Shown: positions 1 to 12,268 of the stretch, piece by piece | Layout of the letters: each line of letters begins with the position of its first letter | Numbering within the stretch: position 1 is the stretch's first letter | Source: Rhizobiaceae bacterium | GTDB taxonomy: Bacteria; Pseudomonadota; Alphaproteobacteria; Rhizobiales; Rhizobiaceae | Direction of reading: 5' to 3' | NCBI GenBank assembly: GCA_017643025.1 | Contig: JAEPOG010000005.1 | Location: 372,001 to 436,000, forward strand | DNA length: 64,000 bases | Made by a program: the position numbers and the translations under genes | The notes under the pieces: model-generated | What the model saw: the letters and a program-made list of their open reading frames with translations, nothing else | What the model was told of the DNA's origin: nothing | Databases searched by the model: none

Positions 1-2
1 GC

Positions 3-3000
3 CTGGGCATCACCGGCGACGTGTCGCCGAACGTCAAAACGGTTTCCGGTGGCGCCGGCGCACTGTTTTCGGTGGGCGCTGACGGCTTTTCGAGCATATC
101 GCTTACGCTGCCGAAATTCTCCGTCGTCTACAAGGACGCGGACGGCTTCGCGCAGACAGAGGCCGTCACCTGGGGCGAGGGCCTGACCTCCAACGGGAGC
201 ACGACCTGGACCGCGACAAGCGACAACTACCCGGGCGGCGCTGCGGTCCTGACTATCAATGCCGACGGCTCCTACACATTCACGCTGAATGCGCCGATTG
301 TGCATTCGTTCTCGTTCCCCCTGATCGAGGAGAACGCGACGCTCGATTTCTCCTTCACGGTCACCGATGGCGACGGCGACACCGCGACAGGTTCGCTAGC
401 GATCCGCATCAATGACGATACCCCGACCAGCAACCTCATTGTGTTCCCCTCGACTGTGCTGGACGACGAGGCGCAGAGTGAGTTCCTGCCGGCCAACAAT
501 GGCGGGCTGTTCGATGTCAGCCCGAATGTGAAGACAGTTTCGGGCGGCGCCGGCGCGCTGTTTTCGATGGGGTCGGACGGGCTCGGTTCGATCTCGCTTG
601 AGCTGCCTTCTTTCAATGTCGTCTACAAGGATGAACAGGGCTTTGCGCAGACGGAATCCGTCTCCTGGAGCAGCGGTGCCCGCACTGAGGGCGGCGTGAC
701 GACCTGGACGGCAACGAGCGCCAACTATCCCGGCGGCGCCGCAGAACTCATCATCAGGGCCGATGGCTCCTACACCTTCACGTTGAACGCGCCTGTCGCG
801 CACGCAATTTCGTTGCCGCTGGTCGAGGAAAACGCCTCGCTCAATATTGGTTTCCTCGTGACCGATGGGGACGGTGACCAGGCCGCAGGCCTGCTGACGA
901 TCCGCGTCAACGACGACACACCAACGGCGACCAACGTCACGCCTGCCGCCTTCGATGATGAGGCTCAGACGATCTTCCTGCCGGCGAACACCGGCGGCAC
1001 GGGCGATGTGAGCCCCGACATCAGGACGATCTCGGGCAGTGCCGGCGCGCTGTTCTCCATGGGCGCCGACGGGCTCGGCACGATTTCGGTGAACATGCCG
1101 AACTTCATGGTCGTCTATATGGACACGCAGGGCTTCGCGCAGACGGAATCCGTCTCGTGGAGCGGCGGCGTCCGCTCCGAGGGCGGCGTGACCACCTGGA
1201 CGGCAACGAGCGCGCACTATGGTGAGGGCAGCCCCGCTGCCGTGCTCGTCATCCGCGCCGACGGTTCCTACACCTTCTCGCTCAACGCGCCGGTCAGGCA
1301 CCCGACCAACAGCACCACGGAAGAGAACGTCAACCTCGACTTCAATTTCACTGTTTTCGACGGCGATGGTGATGCTGCTGCCGCGCGGCTGCGTATTTCG
1401 GTCGATGACGACCGCCCTGTCTCGGCCGGCACCGTGACGTCGGCGACCGTCCTCGACGACGAGGCGCAATCCCTCTTTGCGGGCAACGACACCCCGCCCG
1501 ACGGCGTAGCCAATGTCGCTGCCGCGACCGGCGGCGCCGGATCGCTTTTCTCCATGGGTTCCGACGGCCTAGGCACGATCTCGGTCACCGGCCCGGCCTT
1601 CTCCGTCATCTGGAAGGATGGCGACGGCGTTGCCCATGCCGAAGCTGTCACCTGGAGTGCCGGAGACCGCAGCGAGGGCGGCGTTACCACCTGGACAGCG
1701 ATCAGCGACAACTACCCCGCCGGCGCGGCCGTTCTCATTATCAGAGCCGACGGTTCCTATTCCTTCACATTGAATGCCCCGGTAGCGCATCCGACATCCG
1801 GTACCGTCGAGGAAAACAAGACGCTTTCCTTCGGCTGGTCTGCAACCGATGGCGACGGCGACGCTACCTCGGGTACGCTCAGGATCAACGTCAACGACGA
1901 CACGCCCACGGCCTCGGTCGTCACCGCTTCGACGGTTCTCGACGACGACGTGTTCGGCGGTAACCTGGGCGGTACCGGCGACGTTTCTAACGCGTCGAGT
2001 GTTTCCGGCGGCGCCGGTTCGCTGTTCAGCGCTGGCGCGGACGGTTTCGGCTCGGTCAGCCTCGACTCGTTCACCCCATTCCAAGCGATCGCCATTGTCG
2101 GCGGCGTCGCGATTCCGCAAGACGTGGTTGCCGGCGCACCTTCGGTTGTCGGCGGCAGCACGACGTGGACGTTCTCTTCGTCGAGCATTGCGACCGTCGC
2201 GACCCTGACCATCAACGCTGACGGGTCCTACAGCTTCACGACCTTCTCACCGCTGGCTCACCCGACACCGGGTGCAACCGAGGAAAATCTGGCGGTTGCC
2301 TTCAACTTCACGGTGACAGACGGCGATGGTGACAAGGCTTCGGGCTCGCTCACCGTCAACGTCAACGACGACACGCCGGTTTCAACCGGAACTGTGATCA
2401 ACGGCTCGGTGTTCGAGAACGAAGCCGCCGCGGGCACCGATTTCGGCAATCCCGACGACGACAATGGCGACGGCGGCACGAACGATTCCATCCTGACAGG
2501 CAATCTCTCTTCGCTGGTGTCCTTCGGCGCCGATGGCGTCGGCGCCTATCTGGTCGAGACGACCGATCTTTCACGTTCGCTGACGTCGCTGACATCGGGA
2601 GGTGTCGCGCTTTTCTACAGCGTGTCCGGCAACACGCTGATTGCCACCGCGGGCGTCGGCGGGCCGACCATCTTTACCTTCGCCGTTGATCAGTCGACCG
2701 GCGCGTTCATCTTCACGCAGGTTGGGCCGCTCGATCATGTCGAGTCGCTGCTGGTCGGGGAGACATCCGTGCCGCCAGCTTCAATCGATGCCGTCGGCGA
2801 GCAGTATTCGACCGCGAAGGTGGAGAACAACAGCCGGATTTCGTTTGCCGGGCGCATGCCGAATGGCGACGTGATCGTTCAGGTGACGAACGGATCTGGG
2901 GCACAAGTCACCTGGGACATAGTCGGTCAGCTTATCGGTGGCGGACCTCCCGGACCGGAATTCACTGTCACGCAGCTGACGATCGCCGCAAATACGACGG

Positions 3001-6000
3001 TCTTCGTCAACATCGGGCCGCATAATGGCTCACCGCCAAATCTGAGGCTCTCGCTCGATGGTAGCGGCGCGCCCGGCGGTAACGCGGTCGTCAACAACGG
3101 CCACGGCGACGGTGTCGTGTACACCGACGGACGCGAGAGCCTGACGCTCGACCTGTCGTCGGCGGTTACCGTGCGCGACGGCGATGGCGACACGGTGGCT
3201 CTCAGCGGCCAGCTGAACATCACCATCCACGACGACGTCCCGATCGGCTACCACATCCATGCGTCGCGGATTCTCGACGACGACGCTTTCCCCGGCGGTA
3301 ACCCCGGCGGCCAGGACGACTGGCCCGACTTTACCACGGTGTCGGGCGCGGCTGGCGCTCTGTTCAAGATCGGAACGGACGGCCTCGCGGCCATCTCGCT
3401 CGACAGCTTTAGTGCGTTCTCGGCAATCTATGTCGACGCCAACGGCGTCGGCGTGCAGGAGACAGTGAGCGTCGATACGCCGGCGACGATCGGCGGGACC
3501 ACGACCTGGACCTTCTTCTCCGCCAGCATTGCGACAGTCGCCACGCTGACGATCAACGCCGACGGCTCCTATACCTTCACCACATACGTGCCGCTCGTGC
3601 ATCCCTACCTTGGCGTCAGCGAGGACGGGATCGAGATCGCGTTCAACTACACCGTCACAGACGGCGACGGCGACACGGCTTCCGGGTCGCTCACCGTCAA
3701 TGTCAATGACGACACGCCGATGGTTTCGGTCGTGGTCAACGATGTGATGATCTCGATCGACGAGACACCCGGTCTGCAGGAGCCGTCGCTACCCAGCCTT
3801 ATCTTCTCTGCAGATGGCGGTTCGCAGGTGGGACGCGAGGTCTACCGGGTCAAGCCGGACGGCACGGTCGAACTTGTCGCCAACATCAATACCGGGTCCA
3901 GCGGCACCCAGCCGGGCTTTAACGCCAATCCGGAGTTCTTCACGGAGTTCAACGGCGCGCTCTACTTCCAGGCCAACAACGGCGTCAACGGCACCGAATT
4001 GCATCGCATCGTGCTCGACGGCAGCGGTATTCCGACGGTTCAGTTCGTTGCCGATATCAAGCCGGGCGGCGGCAATTCCAATCCGCGCGATTTCATCGTG
4101 TTCAAGGATTGGCTGTTCTTCGTCGCCAACAGTCCCGGCTCCAGCGCCGGTGACGGCACCGACCTGTTCCGCGTGAACCTGGCGGGGACGGTCGAATCGG
4201 TTGACGTCAATCCCGGCCATCTCGACTCCAATCCCCGCGAGTTCACGATCGTCGGTGACACACTGTTTTTCACGGCGCGCCTGCAAGGCGATGGCCGCGA
4301 GGTGTTCCGCATCGACGCGGGCGGCAACCTGCACCATGTGGAAATCGACGTCGGCAGCGGCGGCTCGAACCCGGGCAACCTGACGTCGTTCGCCGGCTCG
4401 CTCTGGGTCTCGGCAAATCCGCATGACGGCACGACTGGCGAAGAGCTCTACCGCATTTTCGAGGATGGCAGCTTCCAGCTTGTCGACATTAATCCAGCAG
4501 GTGGCTCGGACGGCACCAACAGCAACCCGGCGAACATGTTCGTGTTTAACGGCGCGCTGTACCTCTCGGCACAAGGCCCGGGCACCGGCGGCGCTGACGT
4601 CGGCCAGGAGTTGTTCCGCATCACGCTCGACGGCAGCAGCAACGAGCATGTCGAATTCATTGCAGACCTGAAGACCGGTTCGCAGGCTTCCAATCCGCAG
4701 AATTTCTTCGCATTCAACAATTCGCTCTACTTCATCGCCAACGGCAACAACGGGCTGCAGCTCTATCGGCTCGACGATAGCGGCCCGGGCACGCCGACGG
4801 TCAGCCAGGTCGTCATCAATCCGGCGGGCGCTTCCGCAACACAATCGCAGATCAACCAGCAGACGGCGTTCGACTTCGTCGAGTTCCAGGGAAGCCTGTA
4901 TTTTGCCGCGGACGGCGGCACAGGCGTGGGCGTGGAGCTTTATCGGATCAACCCGGGCGCGCCAGGCACGGCCGAGCTTGTCGCTAACATCAACACCGGC
5001 AACCCCAACGCCTTCCCGCAGGAATTCATCGAGTTCGCGGGCGGACTTTATTTCCGCGCCGACGGGCCAAGCGGCGTCGAGCTCTACCGTTTGACCGTGG
5101 ACGGCAGCAATGTACCGACGCTGACGCTGATCGACATCAACTCGGGCGGTTCCGGTTCGAACTCGTTCCCGGGCGGTTTCGCCATCTTCGGCGATACGCT
5201 TTATTTCTCCGCCCAGGACAATGACACCGGCCAGAACGTCGGCACGGAGCTGTTCAGGATATCGGCTGCCGATCCGACCAACCCGGTGCTGGTGGCCAAT
5301 CTCAACACGGGGTCTGGCGGTGCGGCCGATTCCAATCCGCGCGAACTGACCCTCTTTCCGGTGTCGAGCGGATCGACCGACGAGATCGATGCCGGCGCTC
5401 TGCCGGCGGCTTTTGCCGCGATCGGCGGAAGCCCACTCGCTGCCGCCCAAAGTGCGGCGCCGGTTGCCACCATCACCATACACCCCGGTGCGGACGGGGT
5501 GATGGCGATTTCGCGTTCGCTCGTTGCAGACGCGGCAGGCAATCCCTTCCCGGCGGGCGGCGCGGGAATCGCAACCGGTTTGTTTGATACGGCCAGCGGC
5601 GAGCAGATCTATCTCTATGCGCTCGGCGACCTCGTCGTCGGCCGGGTGGGCAGCGGCGGCAGTGCTGATGCCGCAGGCAGCATATCCTTCGCGCTGCTCA
5701 TGGACGAAACCGGGACGCTGTTTGTCGCCCAGTACCTGGCGATCCAGCACCCGAATGCTAACGACCCCAACGATTTTGTGACCCTGCAGGGGCTGATCCA
5801 TGTAAGGGCGAGCGTCACCGACGGCGACGGCGACACGGTAGCTTCCACGACCTCGGCCTCGGCGGTCACAATCAAGTTCTTCGATGACGGCCCGCCGCTG
5901 GTGGAGAACGATGCCGCAACCACGGATGAAGACAATGCCATCACGATCGATGTGCTGGCCAACGACCCGCTCGACGTGGACGGGTTCGGTTCGCTCGTCA

Positions 6001-9000
6001 TCGATGGCGTGACGAACGGCACGGCAATAGTCACCGTCGACAACCGGATCGAGTTCACGCCGACCGCCAACTATTTTGGTACGGCGGTCATCACCTATCG
6101 CGTGATCGACGGCGATGGCGATTCAAGCGCGACCGCGACGGTGACGATCACCGTCAACCCGGTCAACGACGCGCCTGTCGCGAATGGCGATAGCTACGTT
6201 ACCGACGAAGATACGCCGCTGATCATTGCTGCGCCTGGCCTGCTTGCCAATGATGTCGATATCGACGGCGACGCCCTGGCGTCCAGTCTGGTCACCGGCC
6301 CTGCCCATGGCACGTTGGTGATGAACGCCGACGGCTCGTTCACTTATACGCCGGACGCCGACTACCACGGCGAGGACAGCTTCACCTATCTGGTCAATGA
6401 CGGAACGGCCAACAGCAACACTGCGACCGTTACGATCACCGTCAATCCGGTCAATGACGCGCCGACGGCTACGAACCTGACGCAGGACCTGATCATCGAC
6501 GAGGACGATCCCGCGACCGCGCTGTTCGCCGTTGCACCCACCGTAAACGACATCGACAGCGTCAGCGTCACCGCGACGCTGACGATAGCAGCGAGCGCCG
6601 GTGTACTGGTCGGCGCCGGAACCGCGACTGCCGATAGCGGCAACCTGGTCTACACGATCACGGGAACCCCCGCCGAAGTGCAGACAGCGCTTGCCGGCGT
6701 GACCTACGATTCGGCCGAGAACTTCAATGGATCGGCCAGCGTTTCGATCGCCATCTCCGATGGCCAGAACGGCCCGCAGGGCACCAACCCGAGCGGCACG
6801 GTGACGATCACCGTCAACCCGGTCAACGACGCGCCTGTCGCGAACGGCGACAGCTACGTCACCGACGAAGATACGCCGCTGATCATTGCTGCGCCTGGCC
6901 TGCTTGCCAATGATTTCGATATCGACGGCGACGCCCTGGCGTCCAGTCTGGTCACCGGCCCTGCCCATGGCACGTTGGTGATGAACGCCGACGGCTCGTT
7001 CACTTATTCGCCGGACGCCGACTTCCACGGCGAGGACAGCTTCACCTATCTGGTCAATGACGGAACGGCCAACAGCAACACTGCGACGGTCACCATCACC
7101 GTCAACCCGGTCAACGACGCGCCTGTCGCGAATGGCGATAGCTACGTCACCGACGAAGATACGCCGCTGATCATTGCTGCGCCTGGCCTGCTTGCCAATG
7201 ATTTCGATATCGACGGCGACGCCCTGGCGTCCAGTCTGGTCACCGGCCCTGCCCATGGCACGTTGGTGATGAACACCGACGGCTCGTTCACCTATACGCC
7301 GGACGCCGACTACCACGGCCAGGACAGCTTCACCTATCTGGTCAATGACGGAACGGCCAACAGCAACACCGCGACGGTGACGATCACCGTCAACCCGGCC
7401 AACGAAGCACCGCTGATCACATCGGATGGAGCAGGTGAGACTGCGTCTGTCACGATCAACGAGAACACGACGGCGGTAACGATCGTCACCTCGACAGACG
7501 CCGACGGCGACACGCCGGCCTATTCGATCCTCGACACGGCCGGCACGGATCACTTGCTGTTCCAGATCGATCCGAACACTGGCGAGTTGAGCTTCATCTC
7601 GGCGCCCGACTTCGAAAGCCCGACCGATGTCGGCGGCACGGCCGGCGACAATATCTATGTCGTCGACGTCCAGGTCGCGGACGGCAAAGGCGGCTTCGAC
7701 ACGCAGCGCATATCAGTGACTGTCGCAGACGTAGACGATACGCCCCCGACAGCGCTCTCGCTGGCCTTGAGTCCCAATGTCATCACCGAGGCGAATACGC
7801 AGGGTGCGGGCTCGGTAACAAACGGGCTGGTCGCCTACTTTGCCTTCGAAGGAAATGCCGATGACAGCGTGACGGGCAGCGTCGGGACGCTTTTCAACAC
7901 ACCGGTGTTCGGTGCCGGCCAGTCCGGTGCTGCAGTCGAGTTCGACCACTTCGACTATGTTCGCGTGAACGATCTTGCCGACGACCTGCCCACCGGCAGC
8001 TCGGCCCGCACTGTATCGTTCTGGGTAAATCCTGCCAGTCTGCTCAATCAGAGCGGCGAAAACATTGTTTCCTGGGGTTCGGGCCTGACCAACAATGCGC
8101 GCTTCTCGATCCTGCAGTACGGCGACAGCCTCTATCTGATCGGCCAGAACAACGACCACCATATGGGCGCGGTCCTGACGGGCGGGTGGCAGCACATAAC
8201 CGTCACCTACGAGAACACCACGCTCAAGCTCTTCTCGAACGGTACTGAAGTCTATTCAGCCACCATCCCGCCGTTCAACACATCAGCCAATGCACTGATG
8301 ATCGGCAAGAACACGTTCGACCGGAACGACGAGTATTGGGACGGCAAGATCGACGACCTTCGTATCTATGACCGGGTGCTTTCGCCGGCCGAGATACAGT
8401 CGCTGGCTGGTCAGCCCACCGCGACCCTTACGATCACCTTCGATGAGCCGATGGATCAGACGGTCGACCCGGCCGTGTCCACGAATGCCGCCACAACGCT
8501 GACCAATCCGGTGGGTCAATGGACGTCGGCCACGACCTTCATGGTGACGTACCAGTTGGTGGACGCGGATGTGGAGCTCGCTTCGGTCACCTTCGACGTA
8601 AGCGGCGCGCGCGACCTTGCGGGCAACGTCATGGTTCCGGCCTCCGCGCTGGTGACGTCGCCTCCAAGCAGCATCGATACGCTGGTCGTGGCTCCTGAGA
8701 CGGCCGACGTCACAGCGAGCGGTGATGAGGATGCCGCCTCCATTGCCATCTCACTTTCTGGCAGCGATGCCGACGGCCATGTGGCGAGCTTCAAGATCAT
8801 CAGCTTGCCGTTGAACGGAACACTATACAGCGATTCCGCCCTGACCCAGGCCTTGACAGCGGGCGCCTCCGTTTCGGCGACGGGCAATGCGGCCACCGTG
8901 TATTTCGCGCCGGCTGCCAACTATCACGGCTCGCCGACGTTCACCTATGCTTCTGTCGACAATGAAGGGCTGCAGGACGCGACGCCCGCGACAGCGACAA

Positions 9001-10949
9001 TCACCGTCAATCCGGCCAACGACGCGCCCGTCATCGACAACCCTGACTCGCTCCAGATCGTTGCGGGCCTTGCTCCGACCAATCTCGGTATCGCAACCCC
9101 CACCGATGTTGATGGCGATACGCTGACGGTCACGATCACCCAGCTTCCGGGTTACGGCTCGGTGCAGTACTTCAACGGAGCCAGCTGGATAACGGTCGCG
9201 CTCAACGGCACAGTGCCGGCCCAGCACCTTTCAACCCTGCGCTACACACCCCCGGCGGGCGGCGATCACGCCGGTGGCAAGGTCGTCTACACTGTCTCGG
9301 ACGGAACGGTCACGCAGACCGGCGAAATCAACGTCACCGTACACGACCAGGGCATGCTGTTCTTCGCCGCCAATGACGGCAGCGGCGCGAGGGAAGTTCA
9401 GGTCTACGATCCGGGGGGCGGCGTTTCGCGCATCTGGAACGCAAATACGGATCCCACAGGGTTTACGGAGTTCAACGGGAAAATCTACTTCGCTGCCGAA
9501 GGCGGATCCGGTATCGGCCGCGAACTCTTTGAATACAATCCAGCGACCGGTGCGACCCCGACGGTGTTCAATATCCGCAGTGCGGGCAGCAATAGCAACC
9601 CTGAGGGCTTCACGGTCCTCGGCAACAAGCTCTATTTCGCCGCGGATGGTGGCGGCGGTGGCGCGGAACTCTACGTGTACGATGGCGTGAACCCGCCAGC
9701 GCAGATTGGCGCCAATAACACCGACCCTACTTCTCTTACCGCTTTCAATGGCAAGCTGTACTTCGCTGCCGAGGGTGGAAGCGGCATCGGACGCGAGCTG
9801 TATGTATTCGATCCCGCCGCCAACGGCGGAGCCGGTGCAGTGTCGCTGGTCGCCAATCTCGCCTCCGGCGGCGGCAGCAGCAACCCGCTGGAAATGGCAG
9901 TTGTCGGCAACACGTTGTATTTCACGGCGGACGCCAGCGGAGGAACGAGCCGCGAACTCTTCCAGTACACTGGTACGGGGACGCCGACACAGATCGGGAC
10001 GAGTAACATCAATCCGCTCTGGCTTGTCGCGTTCCAGGGCAAGTTGTTCTTCGTGGCAAACATTGCTGGCGGCTCGGGCACCGAACTGTGCATGTACGAC
10101 CCGGCAAATCCCGGCGCCGGCTTCGTGGTGATCGGCGCAAACAACGTCAATCCATCGTCGCTGACCGTGGTCCAGGACAAGCTGTTTTACGCCGCAAACG
10201 TTGCAACCCCGGGCGGGGCCGACGAACTGATGGTGTATACCGGCAGCGGTTCGCCGCAGCAGGCTCTGCCCAACATCAACATCGATCCGACCGAGTTGGT
10301 GGCGTTCGCCGGGAAGCTTTATGTTTCGATCCACCAGACCGAACAGAACTTCGGTCGCGAACTCTACGAACTTGACCCGGCGGTCCTGCCGACCACGGAC
10401 GGTGGCTATCTGACCAGCAAGCTCATCAGCGTCAATGCGGGCAGTTCCGCCAGCAACCCAATCGACATGGCTGGCTTCGGCGAAGACAAAACGCTTACGG
10501 GCACATCCGGCGACGACATTCTTGTCGGCGGTTTCGGTGATGACATTCTCGTCGGCGGCGACGGCAACGACATCCTGATCGGCGGATACGGGGCGAACAC
10601 GCTGACCGGCGGCACAGGTGCTGACACCTTCGTCATAGATCCGTCCAGCGCCTTGCTGCCTGGCAGCGCCGACACGATACTGGACTACAGTTTCGTCGAC
10701 GGCGATCAGATCGATCTCAACAGCCTGCTGGACGCGGCGTTCGGAGCAAATCCGATCCCGAACGCCGAAATTCCCAACTACGTGCGGCTGGCCCAGGCTG
10801 GCAGCAACGTCAACGTGCAGGTCGACGCCGACGGCACCGGCACGGGAAGCAACTGGGTCGATGTCGCGGTGCTGCAGGGCTACGGCACGGCCGGCGCCGA
10901 CACTGTGAAGATATTGTTCGACGACACCGAACACACATTCAGTGTATGA
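3..10949 (+). CDS. Giant repeat-rich RTX/T1SS adhesin-like protein, 5' truncated by window edge
   Basis: The open frame enters from the left edge. The GTG at 21 lies inside a repeat (preceded in frame by LGITGD), so it is not the start; more than 3,640 residues are visible. Order by nucleotide: about seven DUF5801/T1SS-143-like repeats (3-3720), each with a GGAGALF-type motif, a DGSY(T/S)FT strand and an end near NDDTP; a first block of ExxR/YF-type short repeats (3790-5380); another T1SS-like unit (5400-5900); VCBS/cadherin-like tandem domains (5905-7740), including three almost identical 96-residue units; a LamG/concanavalin-like domain (about 7820-8400); Ig/cadherin-like domains (8420-9340); a second short-repeat block (9350-10490); a few RTX nonapeptides such as [11 protein letters not shown] (10498-10640); and a C-terminal type I secretion region ending FSV. 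Such proteins are exported by type I systems and act in adhesion or biofilm. No T1SS transporter gene is in the window. Family is confident; ligand is unknown. Confidence 0.93.
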   Translation: MGITGDVSPNVKTVSGGAGALFSVGADGFSSISLTLPKFSVVYKDADGFAQTEAVTWGEGLTSNGSTTWTATSDNYPGGAAVLTINADGSYTFTLNAPIVHSFSFPLIEENATLDFSFTVTDGDGDTATGSLAIRINDDTPTSNLIVFPSTVLDDEAQSEFLPANNGGLFDVSPNVKTVSGGAGALFSMGSDGLGSISLELPSFNVVYKDEQGFAQTESVSWSSGARTEGGVTTWTATSANYPGGAAELIIRADGSYTFTLNAPVAHAISLPLVEENASLNIGFLVTDGDGDQAAGLLTIRVNDDTPTATNVTPAAFDDEAQTIFLPANTGGTGDVSPDIRTISGSAGALFSMGADGLGTISVNMPNFMVVYMDTQGFAQTESVSWSGGVRSEGGVTTWTATSAHYGEGSPAAVLVIRADGSYTFSLNAPVRHPTNSTTEENVNLDFNFTVFDGDGDAAAARLRISVDDDRPVSAGTVTSATVLDDEAQSLFAGNDTPPDGVANVAAATGGAGSLFSMGSDGLGTISVTGPAFSVIWKDGDGVAHAEAVTWSAGDRSEGGVTTWTAISDNYPAGAAVLIIRADGSYSFTLNAPVAHPTSGTVEENKTLSFGWSATDGDGDATSGTLRINVNDDTPTASVVTASTVLDDDVFGGNLGGTGDVSNASSVSGGAGSLFSAGADGFGSVSLDSFTPFQAIAIVGGVAIPQDVVAGAPSVVGGSTTWTFSSSSIATVATLTINADGSYSFTTFSPLAHPTPGATEENLAVAFNFTVTDGDGDKASGSLTVNVNDDTPVSTGTVINGSVFENEAAAGTDFGNPDDDNGDGGTNDSILTGNLSSLVSFGADGVGAYLVETTDLSRSLTSLTSGGVALFYSVSGNTLIATAGVGGPTIFTFAVDQSTGAFIFTQVGPLDHVESLLVGETSVPPASIDAVGEQYSTAKVENNSRISFAGRMPNGDVIVQVTNGSGAQVTWDIVGQLIGGGPPGPEFTVTQLTIAANTTVFVNIGPHNGSPPNLRLSLDGSGAPGGNAVVNNGHGDGVVYTDGRESLTLDLSSAVTVRDGDGDTVALSGQLNITIHDDVPIGYHIHASRILDDDAFPGGNPGGQDDWPDFTTVSGAAGALFKIGTDGLAAISLDSFSAFSAIYVDANGVGVQETVSVDTPATIGGTTTWTFFSASIATVATLTINADGSYTFTTYVPLVHPYLGVSEDGIEIAFNYTVTDGDGDTASGSLTVNVNDDTPMVSVVVNDVMISIDETPGLQEPSLPSLIFSADGGSQVGREVYRVKPDGTVELVANINTGSSGTQPGFNANPEFFTEFNGALYFQANNGVNGTELHRIVLDGSGIPTVQFVADIKPGGGNSNPRDFIVFKDWLFFVANSPGSSAGDGTDLFRVNLAGTVESVDVNPGHLDSNPREFTIVGDTLFFTARLQGDGREVFRIDAGGNLHHVEIDVGSGGSNPGNLTSFAGSLWVSANPHDGTTGEELYRIFEDGSFQLVDINPAGGSDGTNSNPANMFVFNGALYLSAQGPGTGGADVGQELFRITLDGSSNEHVEFIADLKTGSQASNPQNFFAFNNSLYFIANGNNGLQLYRLDDSGPGTPTVSQVVINPAGASATQSQINQQTAFDFVEFQGSLYFAADGGTGVGVELYRINPGAPGTAELVANINTGNPNAFPQEFIEFAGGLYFRADGPSGVELYRLTVDGSNVPTLTLIDINSGGSGSNSFPGGFAIFGDTLYFSAQDNDTGQNVGTELFRISAADPTNPVLVANLNTGSGGAADSNPRELTLFPVSSGSTDEIDAGALPAAFAAIGGSPLAAAQSAAPVATITIHPGADGVMAISRSLVADAAGNPFPAGGAGIATGLFDTASGEQIYLYALGDLVVGRVGSGGSADAAGSISFALLMDETGTLFVAQYLAIQHPNANDPNDFVTLQGLIHVRASVTDGDGDTVASTTSASAVTIKFFDDGPPLVENDAATTDEDNAITIDVLANDPLDVDGFGSLVIDGVTNGTAIVTVDNRIEFTPTANYFGTAVITYRVIDGDGDSSATATVTITVNPVNDAPVANGDSYVTDEDTPLIIAAPGLLANDVDIDGDALASSLVTGPAHGTLVMNADGSFTYTPDADYHGEDSFTYLVNDGTANSNTATVTITVNPVNDAPTATNLTQDLIIDEDDPATALFAVAPTVNDIDSVSVTATLTIAASAGVLVGAGTATADSGNLVYTITGTPAEVQTALAGVTYDSAENFNGSASVSIAISDGQNGPQGTNPSGTVTITVNPVNDAPVANGDSYVTDEDTPLIIAAPGLLANDFDIDGDALASSLVTGPAHGTLVMNADGSFTYSPDADFHGEDSFTYLVNDGTANSNTATVTITVNPVNDAPVANGDSYVTDEDTPLIIAAPGLLANDFDIDGDALASSLVTGPAHGTLVMNTDGSFTYTPDADYHGQDSFTYLVNDGTANSNTATVTITVNPANEAPLITSDGAGETASVTINENTTAVTIVTSTDADGDTPAYSILDTAGTDHLLFQIDPNTGELSFISAPDFESPTDVGGTAGDNIYVVDVQVADGKGGFDTQRISVTVADVDDTPPTALSLALSPNVITEANTQGAGSVTNGLVAYFAFEGNADDSVTGSVGTLFNTPVFGAGQSGAAVEFDHFDYVRVNDLADDLPTGSSARTVSFWVNPASLLNQSGENIVSWGSGLTNNARFSILQYGDSLYLIGQNNDHHMGAVLTGGWQHITVTYENTTLKLFSNGTEVYSATIPPFNTSANALMIGKNTFDRNDEYWDGKIDDLRIYDRVLSPAEIQSLAGQPTATLTITFDEPMDQTVDPAVSTNAATTLTNPVGQWTSATTFMVTYQLVDADVELASVTFDVSGARDLAGNVMVPASALVTSPPSSIDTLVVAPETADVTASGDEDAASIAISLSGSDADGHVASFKIISLPLNGTLYSDSALTQALTAGASVSATGNAATVYFAPAANYHGSPTFTYASVDNEGLQDATPATATITVNPANDAPVIDNPDSLQIVAGLAPTNLGIATPTDVDGDTLTVTITQLPGYGSVQYFNGASWITVALNGTVPAQHLSTLRYTPPAGGDHAGGKVVYTVSDGTVTQTGEINVTVHDQGMLFFAANDGSGAREVQVYDPGGGVSRIWNANTDPTGFTEFNGKIYFAAEGGSGIGRELFEYNPATGATPTVFNIRSAGSNSNPEGFTVLGNKLYFAADGGGGGAELYVYDGVNPPAQIGANNTDPTSLTAFNGKLYFAAEGGSGIGRELYVFDPAANGGAGAVSLVANLASGGGSSNPLEMAVVGNTLYFTADASGGTSRELFQYTGTGTPTQIGTSNINPLWLVAFQGKLFFVANIAGGSGTELCMYDPANPGAGFVVIGANNVNPSSLTVVQDKLFYAANVATPGGADELMVYTGSGSPQQALPNINIDPTELVAFAGKLYVSIHQTEQNFGRELYELDPAVLPTTDGGYLTSKLISVNAGSSASNPIDMAGFGEDKTLTGTSGDDILVGGFGDDILVGGDGNDILIGGYGANTLTGGTGADTFVIDPSSALLPGSADTILDYSFVDGDQIDLNSLLDAAFGANPIPNAEIPNYVRLAQAGSNVNVQVDADGTGTGSNWVDVAVLQGYGTAGADTVKILFDDTEHTFSV
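6165..6452 (+). repeat. 288-bp near-identical repeat, unit 1 (VCBS/cadherin-like domain)
   Basis: This encodes a 96-residue domain starting [20 protein letters not shown] and ending TITVNPV. It differs from units 2 and 3 by only a handful of substitutions. It is separated from them by one unrelated Ig-like domain (about 6453-6824). Confidence 0.9.
6825..7112 (+). repeat. 288-bp near-identical repeat, unit 2
   Basis: Same 96-residue domain as unit 1. It carries FDIDGD in place of VDIDGD and [10 protein letters not shown] in place of [10 protein letters not shown]. It abuts unit 3 directly, so units 2 and 3 are a true tandem pair. Confidence 0.9.
7113..7400 (+). repeat. 288-bp near-identical repeat, unit 3
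   Basis: Third copy, head-to-tail with unit 2. It shares FDIDGD with unit 2 but [10 protein letters not shown] with unit 1, a mosaic pattern consistent with gene conversion or unequal exchange between units. Confidence 0.9.
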
Positions 10950-11006
10950 TCGACTCGGGTGTACAGGGTGCGGCCTGGCGGCCGCACCTGCTCCGGGGAA
11001 TTCTTC

Positions 11007-12143
11007 TTGTCCTTCATCGCCAAGCTTATCGTGCCGCTGCTCTGCCTCGTGCTGGCTTCTTGCCAGGCGGGTACGACGGAGGACGTGCTCGGCGGCCTCG
11101 CCAACCAGCCGCCGGCCCCAGCCCAGGAAACACTGGGAACCGGACCAGTGCCGGTCACTCTCCTGGTTGCGCGCAACGCCGGCGATCCTGCGCGCAGGAA
11201 CGTGGCGCACGATGTCTATCATGGCGCGGCCCTTGCTCTGCGCGAACTCGGCGCGAACCAGCTCAGCATATCCGTGCTGGAGGCGTCAGGCGGGCCGGAT
11301 ACCGTCCGTGCCCTTGCCGCGCAGGCGGCCGCTTCCGGCAGCAAGCTGATCCTCAGTGCCCAGGATGGCTCTGCGACTTCCGCGCTTGCCACGATTTCAC
11401 CCGTGCCGCCGGTCATCGACCTGACGGGCACCCGGTCGGCCGGGAAGAGTGTATTCGCCTTTGCCAGCGACGAGGTCGCCAGCGCTCTCGAGGGTGTGGC
11501 GGCAGCCGTGGCGGCGAAGCAGACGCGCGTGGTCGTGGCAGTGCCTGCGGGCATGCCGGCTGATGCCGTCGAACGGCTTCGCAAGGGCGTTCGAGGCCAC
11601 GGCGCTACACTGACCGACATTGTCGCTTATCCGCCGGCGCCAGCTGCACTCGCCGGGGCGCTCGCCGCGCGCCGCACCGCCTTCGAGAAGGCGACGACTC
11701 TTGTTGTCTTCGGCGAGGGGGATGCGCCGGCGCGCGTTGCGCGCGCTGTCGCCACCGGTGGCTATGGCGGCGCTATCACCACGCTGATCGGCAATTTCTC
11801 ATGGCGCCAGCAGCAGTTTTCGGATCCGGTTCTCGATGGGGCGCTGATTGCCATGATCGACCAGCAGAGCCTGAAGGAGCTCGGCGCCCGGTTCTCCGCC
11901 GCCACTGGCCGTCCGCTGTCGCTGGAAGCGGCATTCGCCTACGACGCGGTTGCGCTGGCGGCCGGACTGGTGCGGGCGCGCGGCAACGACGCTATTGTGG
12001 CCGGCGCCTTCGGCCCCACCGCCTGGTACGCCGGCACGACGGGCGAATTTCGCTTCGACGCCGAGCGGAACGTCGACAGGGCGCTGGTGCTTTACAGGGT
12101 TCAGGGCGGGCAGCTGGTGCCGCTGCCCGGAGCGAGCAACTAG
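11007..12143 (+). CDS. Lipoprotein with ABC-type periplasmic-binding fold (LppC/Leu-Ile-Val-binding-like)
   Basis: A TTG at 11007, about 6 nt after GGGGAA, gives a clean lipoprotein signal: SFIAKLIVPLLCLVLASC with lipobox LASC, so the mature protein is lipid-anchored. An upstream in-frame GTG (10959) would add 16 residues before the signal and is less likely. The mature part (PVTLLVARN..., YHGAALALREL, VIDLTGTRS, FAFASDE) reads as a two-lobed Peripla_BP_6 / LppC-type fold. It begins 57 nt after the adhesin stop on the same strand, so co-transcription is possible. No permease or ATPase is nearby, so transport is not supported; envelope or peptidoglycan-related regulation is an alternative. The specific ligand is unknown. 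Confidence 0.8.
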   Translation: MSFIAKLIVPLLCLVLASCQAGTTEDVLGGLANQPPAPAQETLGTGPVPVTLLVARNAGDPARRNVAHDVYHGAALALRELGANQLSISVLEASGGPDTVRALAAQAAASGSKLILSAQDGSATSALATISPVPPVIDLTGTRSAGKSVFAFASDEVASALEGVAAAVAAKQTRVVVAVPAGMPADAVERLRKGVRGHGATLTDIVAYPPAPAALAGALAARRTAFEKATTLVVFGEGDAPARVARAVATGGYGGAITTLIGNFSWRQQQFSDPVLDGALIAMIDQQSLKELGARFSAATGRPLSLEAAFAYDAVALAAGLVRARGNDAIVAGAFGPTAWYAGTTGEFRFDAERNVDRALVLYRVQGGQLVPLPGASN

Positions 12144-12177
12144 GGCGCTGAACAGCGAACTGGCGTAGATCAAAGGG

Positions 12178-12268
12178 TGGCGGAGAGGATGGGATTCGAA
12201 CCCACGAGGCCCTTTTGGGGCCTACTCCCTTAGCAGGGGAGCGCCTTCGACCACTCGGCCACCTCTCC
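12178..12268 (-). tRNA. tRNA-Ser (anticodon GCU)
   Basis: On the minus strand the acceptor stem GGAGAGG pairs with CCTCTCC, followed by discriminator G and an encoded CCA (12180-12178). The anticodon stem CTCCC/GGGAG encloses loop CTGCTAA, giving anticodon GCU. A long variable arm (GGCCCC AAAA GGGGCC-type hairpin) and the T-loop GGTTCGAATCC identify a class II serine tRNA. Length with CCA is 91 nt. Confidence 0.96.

Noticed and set aside
3789-5801. 670-codon antisense open frame under the adhesin
   Set aside because: It is rich in Arg, Val, Glu and Ala with no domain, and is explained by the GC-biased third positions of the plus-strand repeats. The sense frame is unbroken and carries clear domains.
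6123-7553. 476-codon antisense open frame across the repeats
   Set aside because: It repeats because the sense DNA repeats ([17 protein letters not shown]-type lines). There is no independent start signal or family.
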